A stretch of 64,000 nt of DNA from contig NZ_WBOS01000009.1 of the NCBI RefSeq assembly GCF_008923245.1, positions 1 through 64,000 on the forward strand. Direction: 5' to 3'. The DNA is from Cytobacillus depressus (lineage in GTDB: Bacteria; Bacillota; Bacilli; Bacillales; Cytobacillaceae). Of the stretch, positions 8,777-17,545 are shown one piece after another (within the stretch, counting starts at the first letter, position 1; the number at the start of each line of letters is the position of its first letter). The position numbers and the translations under genes were made by a program. The notes under the pieces were generated by a model. It saw only the letters and a program-made list of their open reading frames with translations. It did not search any database and was not told the origin of the DNA.

Positions 8777-10624
8777 ATGAATGAAACTAAAAGAAAGCTA
8801 GATTATTATAATGAATTTATTGATACAGTTGAACAAAAGGGGCGGGTATTAGGAAGTCGTCAAACCCCCTTTTTGCAAGAAGTATTGCCGTACATAAACT
8901 CTGAAGACGAGCCAGCGCTTATTTTTTTCAGTAAAAAAGAAACGAAAATACAACTTAATGGTTATTTATTTCAGGAGGAAAATAATACATTAAGCTTGTA
9001 TGTAGTGGAATATGAGCCTTTTTTGGAAGAGGATGAATTGCCAGTTGCTAATATGACATCTTTAAAAGAGTACGCAAATAAAGCAAAGCGCTTTTATACA
9101 AATGCAGAATCAATTTTGCAATTTGCAGATCGTTCGATGGAATACCATGATGTAACAAAAATGATTGTAGATAAAAGAGACGAAATTGAAGAAGTCAATA
9201 TTTTTGTGATTACAAGTAAGTTTTATCTTTCAAACAAGCCGATTGATCTAATAATTCCAGGCGTGGAAACAGTAAATGTACATGTTTGGGATATGGATCG
9301 AATATTTAAATTGTCGGAAGCGGAGCAAGGTATACGAGAATTTGATATTCATTTTAAGTCGGAATATGGTCTAGCATTACAAATGATGCAAGTTCCAAAT
9401 AATATGAAACAGGGTTTAATAGATTGCTATATCGGGGTTATTCCAGCAAAACTTTTAGCTAAATTATATGATGATTGGGGACCAAAATTAGTAGAAAGGA
9501 ATGTACGTTCTTTTTTACAAGCTCGTGGAGGCACGAATAAGGGAATACGAGATACATTAAAGGTTGAAAGTCAACGTGAATTATTTGTTGCATATAATAA
9601 TGGTATTTCAAGTGTTGCAAAAGCGGGAGATATTGAGCAAATTGGAGATACAAATCTTTATAAAATTAATACATTAACAAGTTGGCAAATTGTTAATGGA
9701 GGTCAAACTACAGCCTCTATACATCAAGCTTATAAAAATGATATTGATTTAGAGGGTGTTTACATACAAGCAAAATTGACTATATTAAACGTTCCAGAAG
9801 AAATTGAGAATATTGATGTTCAAATGGATCGTCATGCACTTGAAGATGAAATGATAGCAAAAATCTCCGAATATGCAAATACGCAAAATAAAATCAATAA
9901 ATCAGATTTGCTCGCTAATACCAGATTTATGTCTGACCTTGAAAAGCTATCTCGCAACGTCTGGATTCCAACACAAGATAATCGTAAAGAAGAGTCAAAA
10001 TGGTATTTTGAACGAGCTCGCGGACAGTATATGGTTGATATTAGTAGACGTTCGAAAGGAAAAGAACAAACTGCTTTCAAAAAAATATACCCAAAGGAAA
10101 ACGTCATAACAAAAGTGGAAATGGCAAAATACTTTATGTCTTGGGAAGGCTTTCCACATGTATCTAGTAAAGGTGGAGAAGAAGCTTTTAAACGCTTTAT
10201 GGATTTAAATAGCCAATATTGGAAACAAAGCTCCGTTACAAATGATGAAGGTGAAGTAACAAAAAGTATTCTAAATATCGATAGTGACTACTATAAAAAG
10301 CTTATTGCTAGAAGAATTATTAATGCATTTATAACAAGAATTGTTGAAAGTATGAATTTAAAAGGTTATAGAGCAAATGTAATTTATTACACAGTAGCTA
10401 TGCTAAGTCATTTGTACTATGAAGAAATAAATTTAATGGAAATATGGCAACAACAAGCTCTTTCTGAAAAGTGGGAGGATATTGTACGAACTATTGCTAA
10501 TAATGCTTTAAATTATTTAAGAGAATCCGCTGGTGATCAAAACGTTACACAATGGGCGAAAAAAGAAGACTGTTGGAAAGGTTTTATTAAGGAATCGGCT
10601 GTTGTATTAAGTGGAATGGTTTAG
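8777..10624 (+). CDS. AIPR-family (abortive infection phage resistance) protein
   Basis: This 615-residue protein matches the AIPR family: it has ERNVRSFLQ (240-248), AYNNGISS (272-279) and the family signature QIVNGGQTTASI (304-315). Family members occur in plasmid-borne phage-resistance loci and in MORC/Z1 neighbourhoods. Their molecular activity is not settled; a nuclease or nucleic-acid sensor role has been suggested. The gene lies 12 bases after the nuclease gene and is the last of the operon. No terminator is seen directly after it; a decayed IS3 element begins only a dozen bases downstream, so the native 3' end may have been lost. Confidence 0.88.
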   Translation: MNETKRKLDYYNEFIDTVEQKGRVLGSRQTPFLQEVLPYINSEDEPALIFFSKKETKIQLNGYLFQEENNTLSLYVVEYEPFLEEDELPVANMTSLKEYANKAKRFYTNAESILQFADRSMEYHDVTKMIVDKRDEIEEVNIFVITSKFYLSNKPIDLIIPGVETVNVHVWDMDRIFKLSEAEQGIREFDIHFKSEYGLALQMMQVPNNMKQGLIDCYIGVIPAKLLAKLYDDWGPKLVERNVRSFLQARGGTNKGIRDTLKVESQRELFVAYNNGISSVAKAGDIEQIGDTNLYKINTLTSWQIVNGGQTTASIHQAYKNDIDLEGVYIQAKLTILNVPEEIENIDVQMDRHALEDEMIAKISEYANTQNKINKSDLLANTRFMSDLEKLSRNVWIPTQDNRKEESKWYFERARGQYMVDISRRSKGKEQTAFKKIYPKENVITKVEMAKYFMSWEGFPHVSSKGGEEAFKRFMDLNSQYWKQSSVTNDEGEVTKSILNIDSDYYKKLIARRIINAFITRIVESMNLKGYRANVIYYTVAMLSHLYYEEINLMEIWQQQALSEKWEDIVRTIANNALNYLRESAGDQNVTQWAKKEDCWKGFIKESAVVLSGMV

Positions 10625-10635
10625 TGAACTTTTGG

Positions 10636-10663
10636 TGTGAACTGCCCCCTGTCAAGTAGACAG
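10636..10663 (+). repeat. IS3-type terminal repeat, copy 1
   Basis: This 28-base sequence is the outer end of the decayed element beside the AIPR gene. It matches 15532-15559 in the same orientation at 23 of 28 positions, which suggests that two related elements once flanked the SIR2 to orphan-nuclease segment. Confidence 0.6.
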
Positions 10664-10682
10664 TGGAATTAATAAAAACAGG

Positions 10683-11583
10683 CTAAGCGGCTTTAGCTCT
10701 ATATTCCATAGGGCTAAGGCCGTTTAGTCGTTTTGGATACCTATCATGATTATAAAAATGGATGTACTCATCAATCGCTTTTAACAGTTCTTCGAACGTC
10801 CTATAGTTATGTAAATAATACTTTTCACATTTTAGGTGGGCCCAAAAAGATTCCATCGGTCCATTATCGATACACTTGCCGACTCGTTACATACTTTGTT
10901 TCAGCTTTGCTTTCTCGATTTTTCTCTAAATCCCTTTGAAGGGTACTGGAATTCACGGTCACTATGAATAAGGGGATGATTCCAATCCGAAAAAGCTGTA
11001 GCTTTGTCAATAGTCTTGAATACAAGTTTATTATTATTTGAATGCCCTAAAACATTACTAACAATTGATCCATCAAATAGGTCAAGAATCGCACTTAAAT
11101 ATGCTTTTTGGGATGAACCATATTTAAATTCTGTTACATCTGTTACCCATTTTTCATTTGGTTTGTCAGCTGTAAAATCCCGATTCAACACGTTCTCTAC
11201 GATATGTATGGGGTTTAAACGCTTATAAGTTTTCTTCTTTTTTCGAATAACTGACTGAATACCAGCGACTGTCATCAGTCGATAAATGCGCTTGTGATTG
11301 AAGTTTTGGCCGAACCTTCGATTGATGTTCATCGATAACCGTAGATGCCCTCCACTTTTTCATGAAGAGTTGTCATTTCTTTTATGATTTCTTTATTCTG
11401 AAGTTCTCTCGCTGAAGGCTACGTTTTAGCCAATTATAGTAAGCAGCTCGCGATATACCAGCAACTTCACAAAGAAAGAAAATACACAGATTTTCTTTCT
11501 TATGAAGTTCCTGAATAGCTACATACAATTTCGGTTCCAATTTCTTCAAGTGCTTTTATATATTCTTTTACCTTTGATTCCAT
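10683..11583 (-). pseudogene. Broken IS3-family transposase (orfA remnant plus orfB)
   Basis: Reading the minus strand, an ATG at 11583 with GAGGTGATAC upstream starts MESKVKEYIKALEEIG, an OrfA-like start that soon breaks into stops. From 11332 an open stretch encodes the OrfB integrase core: the HTH-like NHKRIYRLMTVAGI, the catalytic segment KWVTDVTEFKYG with the first Asp, and HPLIHSDREFQYPSKGF with the second. The frame then shifts, and further residues such as CIDNGPMESFWAHLK and the terminal RLNGLSPMEYRAKAA are read in other frames down to the stop at 10683. Several frameshifts and a large loss in orfA show it is dead. Confidence 0.85.
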
Positions 11584-11706
11584 TAGTATCACCTCTTAAC
11601 TTCCAATTTACGACACTAATTAGCTAAATACTACCAAAAAGTGGTTTTATAGGTAAAATAGTGGTAAAGTGGTATTATTATCAACTTGTCAAGGGAGGGC
11701 AGTGAT

Positions 11707-13134
11707 ATGTCAAACTATGATTCATATTTAAATAGTTCGCTAGAATACTTGAAACAATATATTACTGATATGAAAAGTAGGCCAATTCTATTCATTGGTT
11801 CTGGCTTCTCCCAGAGGTATATCAATTCTCCTACTTGGGCTGGCTTATTAAAACAGTTAATAGATGAAAATCCTGAAATTGATATGCCAATGCAATTTTT
11901 TATTCAAGAACATAATGGTGATAATGCAAAAATTGCTTCTGAATTAGTTGATTACTATCGTACATATGCCTGGAAAAATCACAGCGATGAAGAGCGATTT
12001 CCTCCTTTTCTTTTCGAATCTGCTTCACGAAGTATTCACTTGAAATATAAAATTGCAAGTATACTAATTGACCTTATGGGACAATTCGATGCTGAAACAC
12101 ATGAGTTAAATGCCGAAATTGAATTGATAAAAAATTTAAACCCACAGGCTATTATTACTACCAACTATGATAAATTATTGGAAACACTGTTTCCTAAATA
12201 TGAAGCAATAGTCGGACAACAGGTAATTCGCCAAAAGAAATCAACTGATATTGGTCATATACTAAAAATTCATGGCTCAGTTGAAGATTGTGATAGCATA
12301 GTTATTGAACAACAAGATTACGTAAACTTCTTTAATAAGCAAATCTACTTAATTGCTAAACTATTTACATATTTTATGGAACACCCAATAATTTTTATTG
12401 GTTACAGTTTAAGCGATGAAAATATTAAATCCATATTATACAATGTTAAGCAAATTATTGATGCTGATGTAGAACCCATGATTGATAATATGTGGTTTAT
12501 TGATTGGAGTAGGGAACCAATTAACCCTGATTACACGCCACCCAGAGAAAAACCTATTTCTGTCGGTAATGGTGAATCGGTGAGGGTTAATTATATTCAG
12601 TTACATACTTATGAAAAGTTGTACGAAGCCCTTTACCAAGATTCTGTTGATATTGAGTTCCTAAAGCAAATTGAAGAAACAGTTTATAACGTAGTAAAAA
12701 GCGACACTATTACCAACCTTGAAGTTGATATTGCAAGTTTACGATACCTAACAGACAGAGAGAGTTTATTAAACGCATTTACTATTCCTACTGCTAATGA
12801 TGAACAAGCTGCTACGAGAACTCTTGTTACATTTGCAGACATTCAAGACCCTAATCAACTAGCAGTACAGTTTACTCTTACTGCCACGGAGCTATGCGAA
12901 AGAGTTTATGATTATGAAAAGTCTTTTTGGTCTTATGCTTATGATTTAATTAATGATGTTTATGATAAAACTGGCATTAAGCTACGTGGGAGTAATAATA
13001 TTTACCATGTCTATATGAACGGTGTTAGTAGATATTCCACGAATATGGTACACTTGCTTAAAAAGGTTAAAGACATGGAACCATATGTTATAAATATTGA
13101 CGGTAGAGAAATATCATACCCATCAGAAGACTAA
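11707..13134 (+). CDS. SIR2-domain protein, probable NAD-consuming defence effector
   Basis: The 475-residue protein starts with a SIR2-like domain: GSGFS (31-35) and SPTWAGLL for NAD binding, TTNYD (151-155), KIHGS with the probable catalytic His189, and GYSLSDENI (232-240). In phage defence such domains cleave NAD+ and stop cell growth on infection. The C-terminal part (about residue 320 on) is helical and carries no domain I can name; it may be the sensor. The start is ATG 11707 with AAGGGAGGG at 11691-11699. It sits alone, bounded by the dead IS3 element and its own terminator. No TIR gene lies next to it, which argues against a standard Thoeris locus. A single-gene SIR2 system is the best reading. 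Confidence 0.85.
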   Translation: MSNYDSYLNSSLEYLKQYITDMKSRPILFIGSGFSQRYINSPTWAGLLKQLIDENPEIDMPMQFFIQEHNGDNAKIASELVDYYRTYAWKNHSDEERFPPFLFESASRSIHLKYKIASILIDLMGQFDAETHELNAEIELIKNLNPQAIITTNYDKLLETLFPKYEAIVGQQVIRQKKSTDIGHILKIHGSVEDCDSIVIEQQDYVNFFNKQIYLIAKLFTYFMEHPIIFIGYSLSDENIKSILYNVKQIIDADVEPMIDNMWFIDWSREPINPDYTPPREKPISVGNGESVRVNYIQLHTYEKLYEALYQDSVDIEFLKQIEETVYNVVKSDTITNLEVDIASLRYLTDRESLLNAFTIPTANDEQAATRTLVTFADIQDPNQLAVQFTLTATELCERVYDYEKSFWSYAYDLINDVYDKTGIKLRGSNNIYHVYMNGVSRYSTNMVHLLKKVKDMEPYVINIDGREISYPSED

Positions 13135-13164
13135 AAACGATACCTAGTCGGTATCGTTTTATTT
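13134..13164 (+). terminator. Intrinsic terminator after the SIR2 gene
   Basis: The arms AAAACGATACC (13134-13144) and GGTATCGTTTT (13150-13160) are fully complementary (11 bp, 5-base loop), and the 3' arm ends in a T run. Confidence 0.9.
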
Positions 13165-13388
13165 ATTCGTTAAAGACATTTGCTATACTTTAGCTCGTTG
13201 TTAGTTTTCTTTAGTAATTTTTTGTCTAGAATTAAAGGGAAAACATAATAAAACCGCCAGTGACGAAGCACTAACGTTTAGTGATGTTCCTGTATGTATT
13301 CTATCTGCATCTGTTTAATTGCCGTTGCTTTGATTTCTGATTTGTCTTTAGCAAATTTTGCTCTGCTGTGTACTTCCTCATCATATGG

Positions 13389-13463
13389 AAAAATAGCATT
13401 CCAAAATAAGACGACATACAAAGCCGCCATTTCCAGGGGCCACAATCCGAGAATGCTATTTTT
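13389..13463. repeat. 13-bp inverted repeat with a 49-base spacer
   Basis: The sequence AAAAATAGCATTC at 13389-13401 recurs as its exact complement at 13451-13463. Its function is unknown. It overlaps the end of a decayed gene and could be the trace of a small non-autonomous element. Confidence 0.5.
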
Positions 13464-13750
13464 AAAAATTTTCATCGAATTCATGGCCAGTGAGAATTGC
13501 TATGTCTTTGCGTAATTTTGTTGTGTCCTCAAAGGCGTACACTTGATACTTTTCGTTTTCTCTATTTCTAACAGAATACAGAATCGAACGAATCAATAGC
13601 CTTCACATTCATTGTCCAATAAAATGCTTGATTTCCTTGTACAAACAAAGTTCCATAATGAAAATTTGCTTGAAAAAAGTAAATAACGCCCGTTTTTGGG
13701 GATTGAATATGCCATCAGCGGATTATTAATCGCCTCTTTGGGGTGAAGAA
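13462..13750 (-). pseudogene. Decayed gene of unknown family
   Basis: On the minus strand a protein-like sequence can be followed through at least one frameshift. It runs from TGVIYFFQANFHYGTLFVQG through NQAFYWTMNVKAIDSFDSVF, then in another frame NEKYQVYAFEDTTKLRKDI and AILTGHEFDENF, ending at a stop at 13462-13464. The composition is that of a real, compact soluble protein, but stops break the frame and no start or ribosome site was found. I do not recognise the family. The 5' boundary is approximate. Confidence 0.45.
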
Positions 13751-13908
13751 GCATTTTGAAATAGACAAGAAAATGATGCAAATAAGAACAAATTTTGTCA
13801 TAATAACAATATTCCATTATTGCGAATTAACTATCTTGAAAAGAATGCAAGCGAGAAAATATTGTCAAGTCATCATTAGAAGATTATTGTTAATAGGTGG
13901 AGATATTC

Positions 13909-15504
13909 TTGGAAACTCTTAAATCGATTTCTGGCAAAAATTTAGAAAATGTAAATAAACTTAAAAAAGAATTTTTTAAAGACGTTATTAGTAAAGTAGG
14001 AAGTAATAACACTATAATATTTTATTGTAGGTATTATGAAGAATTATTTTACAGACATTTAATATTAAAGAATTCATTTATAGAAAGTGACACTAAAATT
14101 ACTCAGATAGTTGCAGAAATTACAAAATGGGTTTGGGAAGAAGATTATATTGAAGATAGTGATATTGGCAATATTACATTTAGTATATTTCAAGATTATT
14201 TTGATAAGGTATATGAAGTACATCAATCAAATGTTGCATTTTTATCAGAACATTTTAATATATTTAAAGCCGAAATTTTAGAAAATAAAACGGTACAATT
14301 TAATTACGCAAGTAAGGAAATTGAGTTTTATGAAAATGTTAATAATTTATTAATAACAGATTATAGAGAAAATAAGGCTAAATGGTTTGCTAATGCAATA
14401 GCAAGCGGTAAGAAGCTTAAAAGATATATTAATGGCCGGTATCATGCTAATCATTTTCTAAACATTGAGTTTGAATTACCTGATGATTACAGTGTACTAG
14501 GATATTCAATTAGACAATTAAAAGAATTTTGGTTCCATATATATAATGACGCTTGGGAAATAAAAGAACATAATTACAACTTATTCAAAATACTAGCTAC
14601 TGGTAAAAAGAAATTAATTCATGATAAACTAGACGACTTTAGGATATTAGAAATAAATCCAAGTAAATGGAAATTGAGAACTTTAACTTATGAAATTGTT
14701 GGTAATTTGCTTGAGATGTTTAGTTATAATGGACAAAAGAAGCTTGGTGTAATTCATTCATCACTTATCTCCGAACCAATTGTACAATTACCTGATTCAA
14801 GGTACATTGTTATTGCTAATATAATATTAACTCATGAACCGGAAAGATATAGTCTTCAAGTGTTTGATAAATACATCAGTCACTACCAAAACCATGGAGT
14901 GAAGGTTCCGACTGATGATTCTAGAAGAGAAGATATATTTATCGATAGACTAAATTATGTTTTTAATAACTACAAGTATAAAAAAGATTCAGTCAATATT
15001 CCTGGATCTGATATAGACTATATTGTTTTTGATGAAAATTCCAAAACTTTAATCTGTTTCGAATTAAAATGGATAATTGAACCCTTCACTCCATCGGAAA
15101 TTACCAAGAAAGAAAAATCATTGGAAAAAGCATTAAAGAAACAGTTGCCAACATATAAAAATGCATTGGAAGAAAGTACTTCACAAACACTTAAGAAAGC
15201 ATTCGGAAATAACTTTAGTGAAACACCTATTAACTATTTTTATTTTGTTTTAACAAATATTTCGGTGGGAAGTGGTCTTCTTGATAGAAGCACATATAAA
15301 ATTGTAAATATTAGAATGTTAGAAAAAGCACTGGATGAAAGTAAAGGAGATTTGGAGAAATTATCCCGAATTTTAATCGAGGAGAAGTATATTCAGAACG
15401 CTTCAAACTATTTCGATAGTAAGATGAGTAAACAGAACTGTTTAGGGATAAATATTATTCAACCTGAGTTTAGGTACAAAGGTGGATTCTCCTTAGAAAA
15501 ATAG
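13909..15504 (+). CDS. Orphan protein with C-terminal PD-(D/E)XK nuclease-like motif
   Basis: The protein is 531 aa from the TTG at 13909, which has AGGTGGAG at 13895-13902; an in-frame GTG at 13897 lies within that site and is less likely. The N-terminal two thirds are helical, rich in Lys, Asn and aromatic residues, and match no family I know. Near residue 365 the sequence reads IPGSDIDYIVFD (Asp368, Asp370), and 12 residues later LICFELKW (Glu385, Lys387), with a predicted helix and a Lys-rich segment after it. This D...ExK layout between two strands is typical of PD-(D/E)XK nucleases such as those in restriction and anti-phage proteins. It stands alone between a decayed gene and an IS-end remnant in the defence island. 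An anti-phage nuclease is the likely role, but that is inference. Confidence 0.7.
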   Translation: METLKSISGKNLENVNKLKKEFFKDVISKVGSNNTIIFYCRYYEELFYRHLILKNSFIESDTKITQIVAEITKWVWEEDYIEDSDIGNITFSIFQDYFDKVYEVHQSNVAFLSEHFNIFKAEILENKTVQFNYASKEIEFYENVNNLLITDYRENKAKWFANAIASGKKLKRYINGRYHANHFLNIEFELPDDYSVLGYSIRQLKEFWFHIYNDAWEIKEHNYNLFKILATGKKKLIHDKLDDFRILEINPSKWKLRTLTYEIVGNLLEMFSYNGQKKLGVIHSSLISEPIVQLPDSRYIVIANIILTHEPERYSLQVFDKYISHYQNHGVKVPTDDSRREDIFIDRLNYVFNNYKYKKDSVNIPGSDIDYIVFDENSKTLICFELKWIIEPFTPSEITKKEKSLEKALKKQLPTYKNALEESTSQTLKKAFGNNFSETPINYFYFVLTNISVGSGLLDRSTYKIVNIRMLEKALDESKGDLEKLSRILIEEKYIQNASNYFDSKMSKQNCLGINIIQPEFRYKGGFSLEK

Positions 15505-15531
15505 ATTAAAGATAAAATAAAAGCCCTTACA

Positions 15532-15559
15532 TGTGAACTTACCCATGTAGAGTAGACAG
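15532..15559 (+). repeat. IS3-type terminal repeat, copy 2 (solo end)
   Basis: It matches 10636-10663 at 23 of 28 bases in the same orientation, but no transposase sequence is attached. It is best read as the leftover end of a deleted element marking the right side of the defence island. Confidence 0.55.
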
Positions 15560-15571
15560 CCCAAAAAAGTA

Positions 15572-15866
15572 GTGGGGAATTTGGCAATCCTGGAATTAAT
15601 ATTTCTTTTATACAATTTCCTTGGATCAATTATTCCGGGTGTGTTCGGAAATGGTGGGTTCAGTGTGAAAAGAATTATTGATTACTTATGGAGTTTTTGG
15701 AATAGCAATCGGCATTTCCGCCACATTTGTCTTCCTATTTATATTATCTGGCGCGTTCCTAAGCAGAAGCGGGTTTAGTCAATTTATCAATGATTTTGAG
15801 CACTTACAATTGCTGGCTGTTTACCAGGGGAACCGGCAAAGGTTGCGGTCATCGCGAGCAGCCTAA
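15572..15866 (+). pseudogene. Fragment of a TRAP transporter large (DctM/fused) permease
   Basis: In shifting frames the stretch reads IIPGVFGNGGFSVKRIIDYL, then YGVFGIAIGISATFVFLFIL, GAFLSRSGFSQFINDF and finally GEPAKVAVIASSLI. That is the order and wording of an internal part of fused TRAP C4-dicarboxylate/solute permeases, which carry organic acids with a Na+ or H+ gradient. At least two frameshifts and loss of both ends make it a relic. It was probably cut by the event that brought in the defence island. Confidence 0.75.
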
Positions 15867-15957
15867 TTAAGAAAAGCTAAAACTTTTTATATTTATGCAT
15901 GGAGTGGAATTTAATTAAAGCAACACTAATGAATAATTTACTACCTATAAAAAATAG

Positions 15958-16003
15958 AAAACGGTGATAAACGCATGTGAGTAAGTAAAATCACCGTTTT
16001 TCT
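15958..16003. terminator. Hairpin terminator beyond the amidohydrolase gene
   Basis: AAAACGGTGAT (15958-15968) pairs with ATCACCGTTTT (15990-16000), and a T run follows on the plus strand. It lies between the TRAP relic and the 3' end of the minus-strand amidohydrolase and could work in both directions. Confidence 0.75.
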
Positions 16004-16030
16004 TGCATATTAGTCAAAACCCTTAAATTA

Positions 16031-17545
16031 TTATACTAAAACCCTGTTTGCTTTTGCTTCTTTTACCATTTCTTTTACGTCTGCCAACAGCTGCTTAGCA
16101 TCAAAAATTATTCCATCTTTAATGGTATATTTCACCCCGCCTACACGTTCTACTTTTCCAGTTTTAGGATTGATTTTCATAGAACCTGTTCCGTAGAGGG
16201 TTTTGAAATTGTGTAGTGGATTTTCTTCAACTATCACAATATCTGCTAACATTCCCGGCTGGATTATTCCAAATTCCATAGTTGTTCCATTTTCTTTAGC
16301 TAAAAGCTCAGCCCCCTTCATGGTAGCTGACCTAATTACTTCTAAAGGATGGAAACCAGCTTCTTGTAACAGTTCTAGTTCTCTAATATAGTCAAAGCCA
16401 TAAGTTTTATAAATAAATCCGGAATCCGAACCTGTACAAATTCTTCCGCCGCGATTTTTAAATTCATTAATAAATGCCATCCACAGACGGTAGTTTTCCT
16501 TCCATTCAATCTCATCTTTTGTTGTCCAATCGGAGAAAAATGACCCATGCTTTTTAGGATCTGGCTGATAGTATTCCCATAAAGAAGGCATCGTGTAATC
16601 CTCATGATATTCAGCAGTTTGAGCTCTTGCCGCGTCGCGAGCAGCTTCATAAATGGCAAATGTCGGATTCATTGTAAAATCAAGTTCAATAAGTTCATCC
16701 ATAACTTTATTCCATTTTTCGGTGTAAGGTGAAGCAGCTTGCTTCCAAAGTCTTCCCGCTTGGCTGAAACGATTATGTTCATTGGAATAGTTATAATAAT
16801 CAGGGTAATCTTGAACAGTGCGATTATTGAATAATGCTTCTGGTAATCCATACCAGTGTTCTAAAGAACCGAGACCCCAACGGGCCGCCTCCAAAGCATC
16901 AAGACGAGGGACAGTAGTTTGGGATAAATGTGCCATAGTTCCTAAGCCTTGTTTTTTTGCTTCTTCGATAACCGCTTTAATGGCTTGCGGATTCCATCTA
17001 TTAATAAATTTAAATCCATCAAGTCCCTTTTCCTTTGCCCAATGAACAAAATCATAAGCGTCAGATGGTGTTAATGAGCCATCAAGTTTATCCCAATTAT
17101 GTTCCCATGTATAGGCATAAATCCGTGGGGCAACAATTTCGTTTTTAGCACTTCGTTCCTTTTCATAGATTGTCCAATCTGCGCCATTAAAGGATCCTGG
17201 ATCTCGAACTGTTGTTACCCCGTGAGCCATCCAAAGTTTGTACACATAGTCAGCCGAAACGCCCTGTCTAGTTCCGCCAATGTGTGCATGTGTGTCAACG
17301 AATCCAGGCATTACGTACATCCCATTTGAATCGATTATATGAGCACCTTCAAGTGCACCTTCTGACAATCCGCCAACAGCAATTTCCTTAATTCGGTTTC
17401 CTTTAATAAGAATATCGACTGGCCCATCGGCTGGGGCGCCCGTCCCATCAATTAGAATGGCTCCTTTTAATACTAACTTGTCAAACGGTCCTTCCCCACA
17501 ATCCCGATTAGCTGCATGTGGTACATTTTTTTGATTTAGCATCAT
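16031..17545 (-). CDS. Metal-dependent amidohydrolase
   Basis: The 504-residue protein belongs to the amidohydrolase superfamily (imidazolonepropionase/prolidase-like branch). The N-terminal beta part ends in MPGFVDTHAHIGG, the HxH metal site. Further likely ligands are in MAHLS and GSLEHW, and GRICTGSDSGF carries the conserved Asp near the C-terminal end of the barrel. The tail GIIQPGMLADIVIVEENPL is the usual strand that closes the small domain. It probably hydrolyses a cyclic or N-acylated amide or dipeptide in the cytoplasm. It is transcribed away from the MarR/peptide-transporter operon, which suggests it handles a compound imported by that transporter. TAGGAGG precedes two adjacent ATG codons. 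The exact substrate is unknown. Confidence 0.85.
   Translation of the reverse strand: MMLNQKNVPHAANRDCGEGPFDKLVLKGAILIDGTGAPADGPVDILIKGNRIKEIAVGGLSEGALEGAHIIDSNGMYVMPGFVDTHAHIGGTRQGVSADYVYKLWMAHGVTTVRDPGSFNGADWTIYEKERSAKNEIVAPRIYAYTWEHNWDKLDGSLTPSDAYDFVHWAKEKGLDGFKFINRWNPQAIKAVIEEAKKQGLGTMAHLSQTTVPRLDALEAARWGLGSLEHWYGLPEALFNNRTVQDYPDYYNYSNEHNRFSQAGRLWKQAASPYTEKWNKVMDELIELDFTMNPTFAIYEAARDAARAQTAEYHEDYTMPSLWEYYQPDPKKHGSFFSDWTTKDEIEWKENYRLWMAFINEFKNRGGRICTGSDSGFIYKTYGFDYIRELELLQEAGFHPLEVIRSATMKGAELLAKENGTTMEFGIIQPGMLADIVIVEENPLHNFKTLYGTGSMKINPKTGKVERVGGVKYTIKDGIIFDAKQLLADVKEMVKEAKANRVLV

Larger units (their letters stand above)
10636..11620 (-). mobile_element. Decayed IS3-family (IS150-type) insertion element
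   Basis: The element lies on the minus strand between the AIPR and SIR2 genes. Its transposase-3' end starts at 10636, where the 28-base sequence 10636-10663 has the look of an IS3 terminal repeat and recurs, 23 of 28 identical, at 15532-15559. The other end is not clear and is placed near 11620. Both transposase frames are broken, so it should be immobile. Boundaries on the right are approximate. Confidence 0.75.

Noticed and set aside
1740..10624. DISARM or BREX as an explanation of the defence module
   Set aside because: There is no DrmA/DrmB (DUF1998) or PglZ/BrxC-like protein; the Z1, MORC-like and AIPR signatures fit a different module.
11707..13134. Thoeris (ThsA) as an explanation of the SIR2 gene
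   Set aside because: No TIR-domain gene is adjacent and the C-terminal part does not look like a SLOG domain.
13278..13484. 68-codon minus-strand frame with two hydrophobic stretches
   Set aside because: No ribosome binding site; it overlaps the end of a decayed gene read in another frame and the inverted repeat, so it is more likely chance than a small membrane protein.
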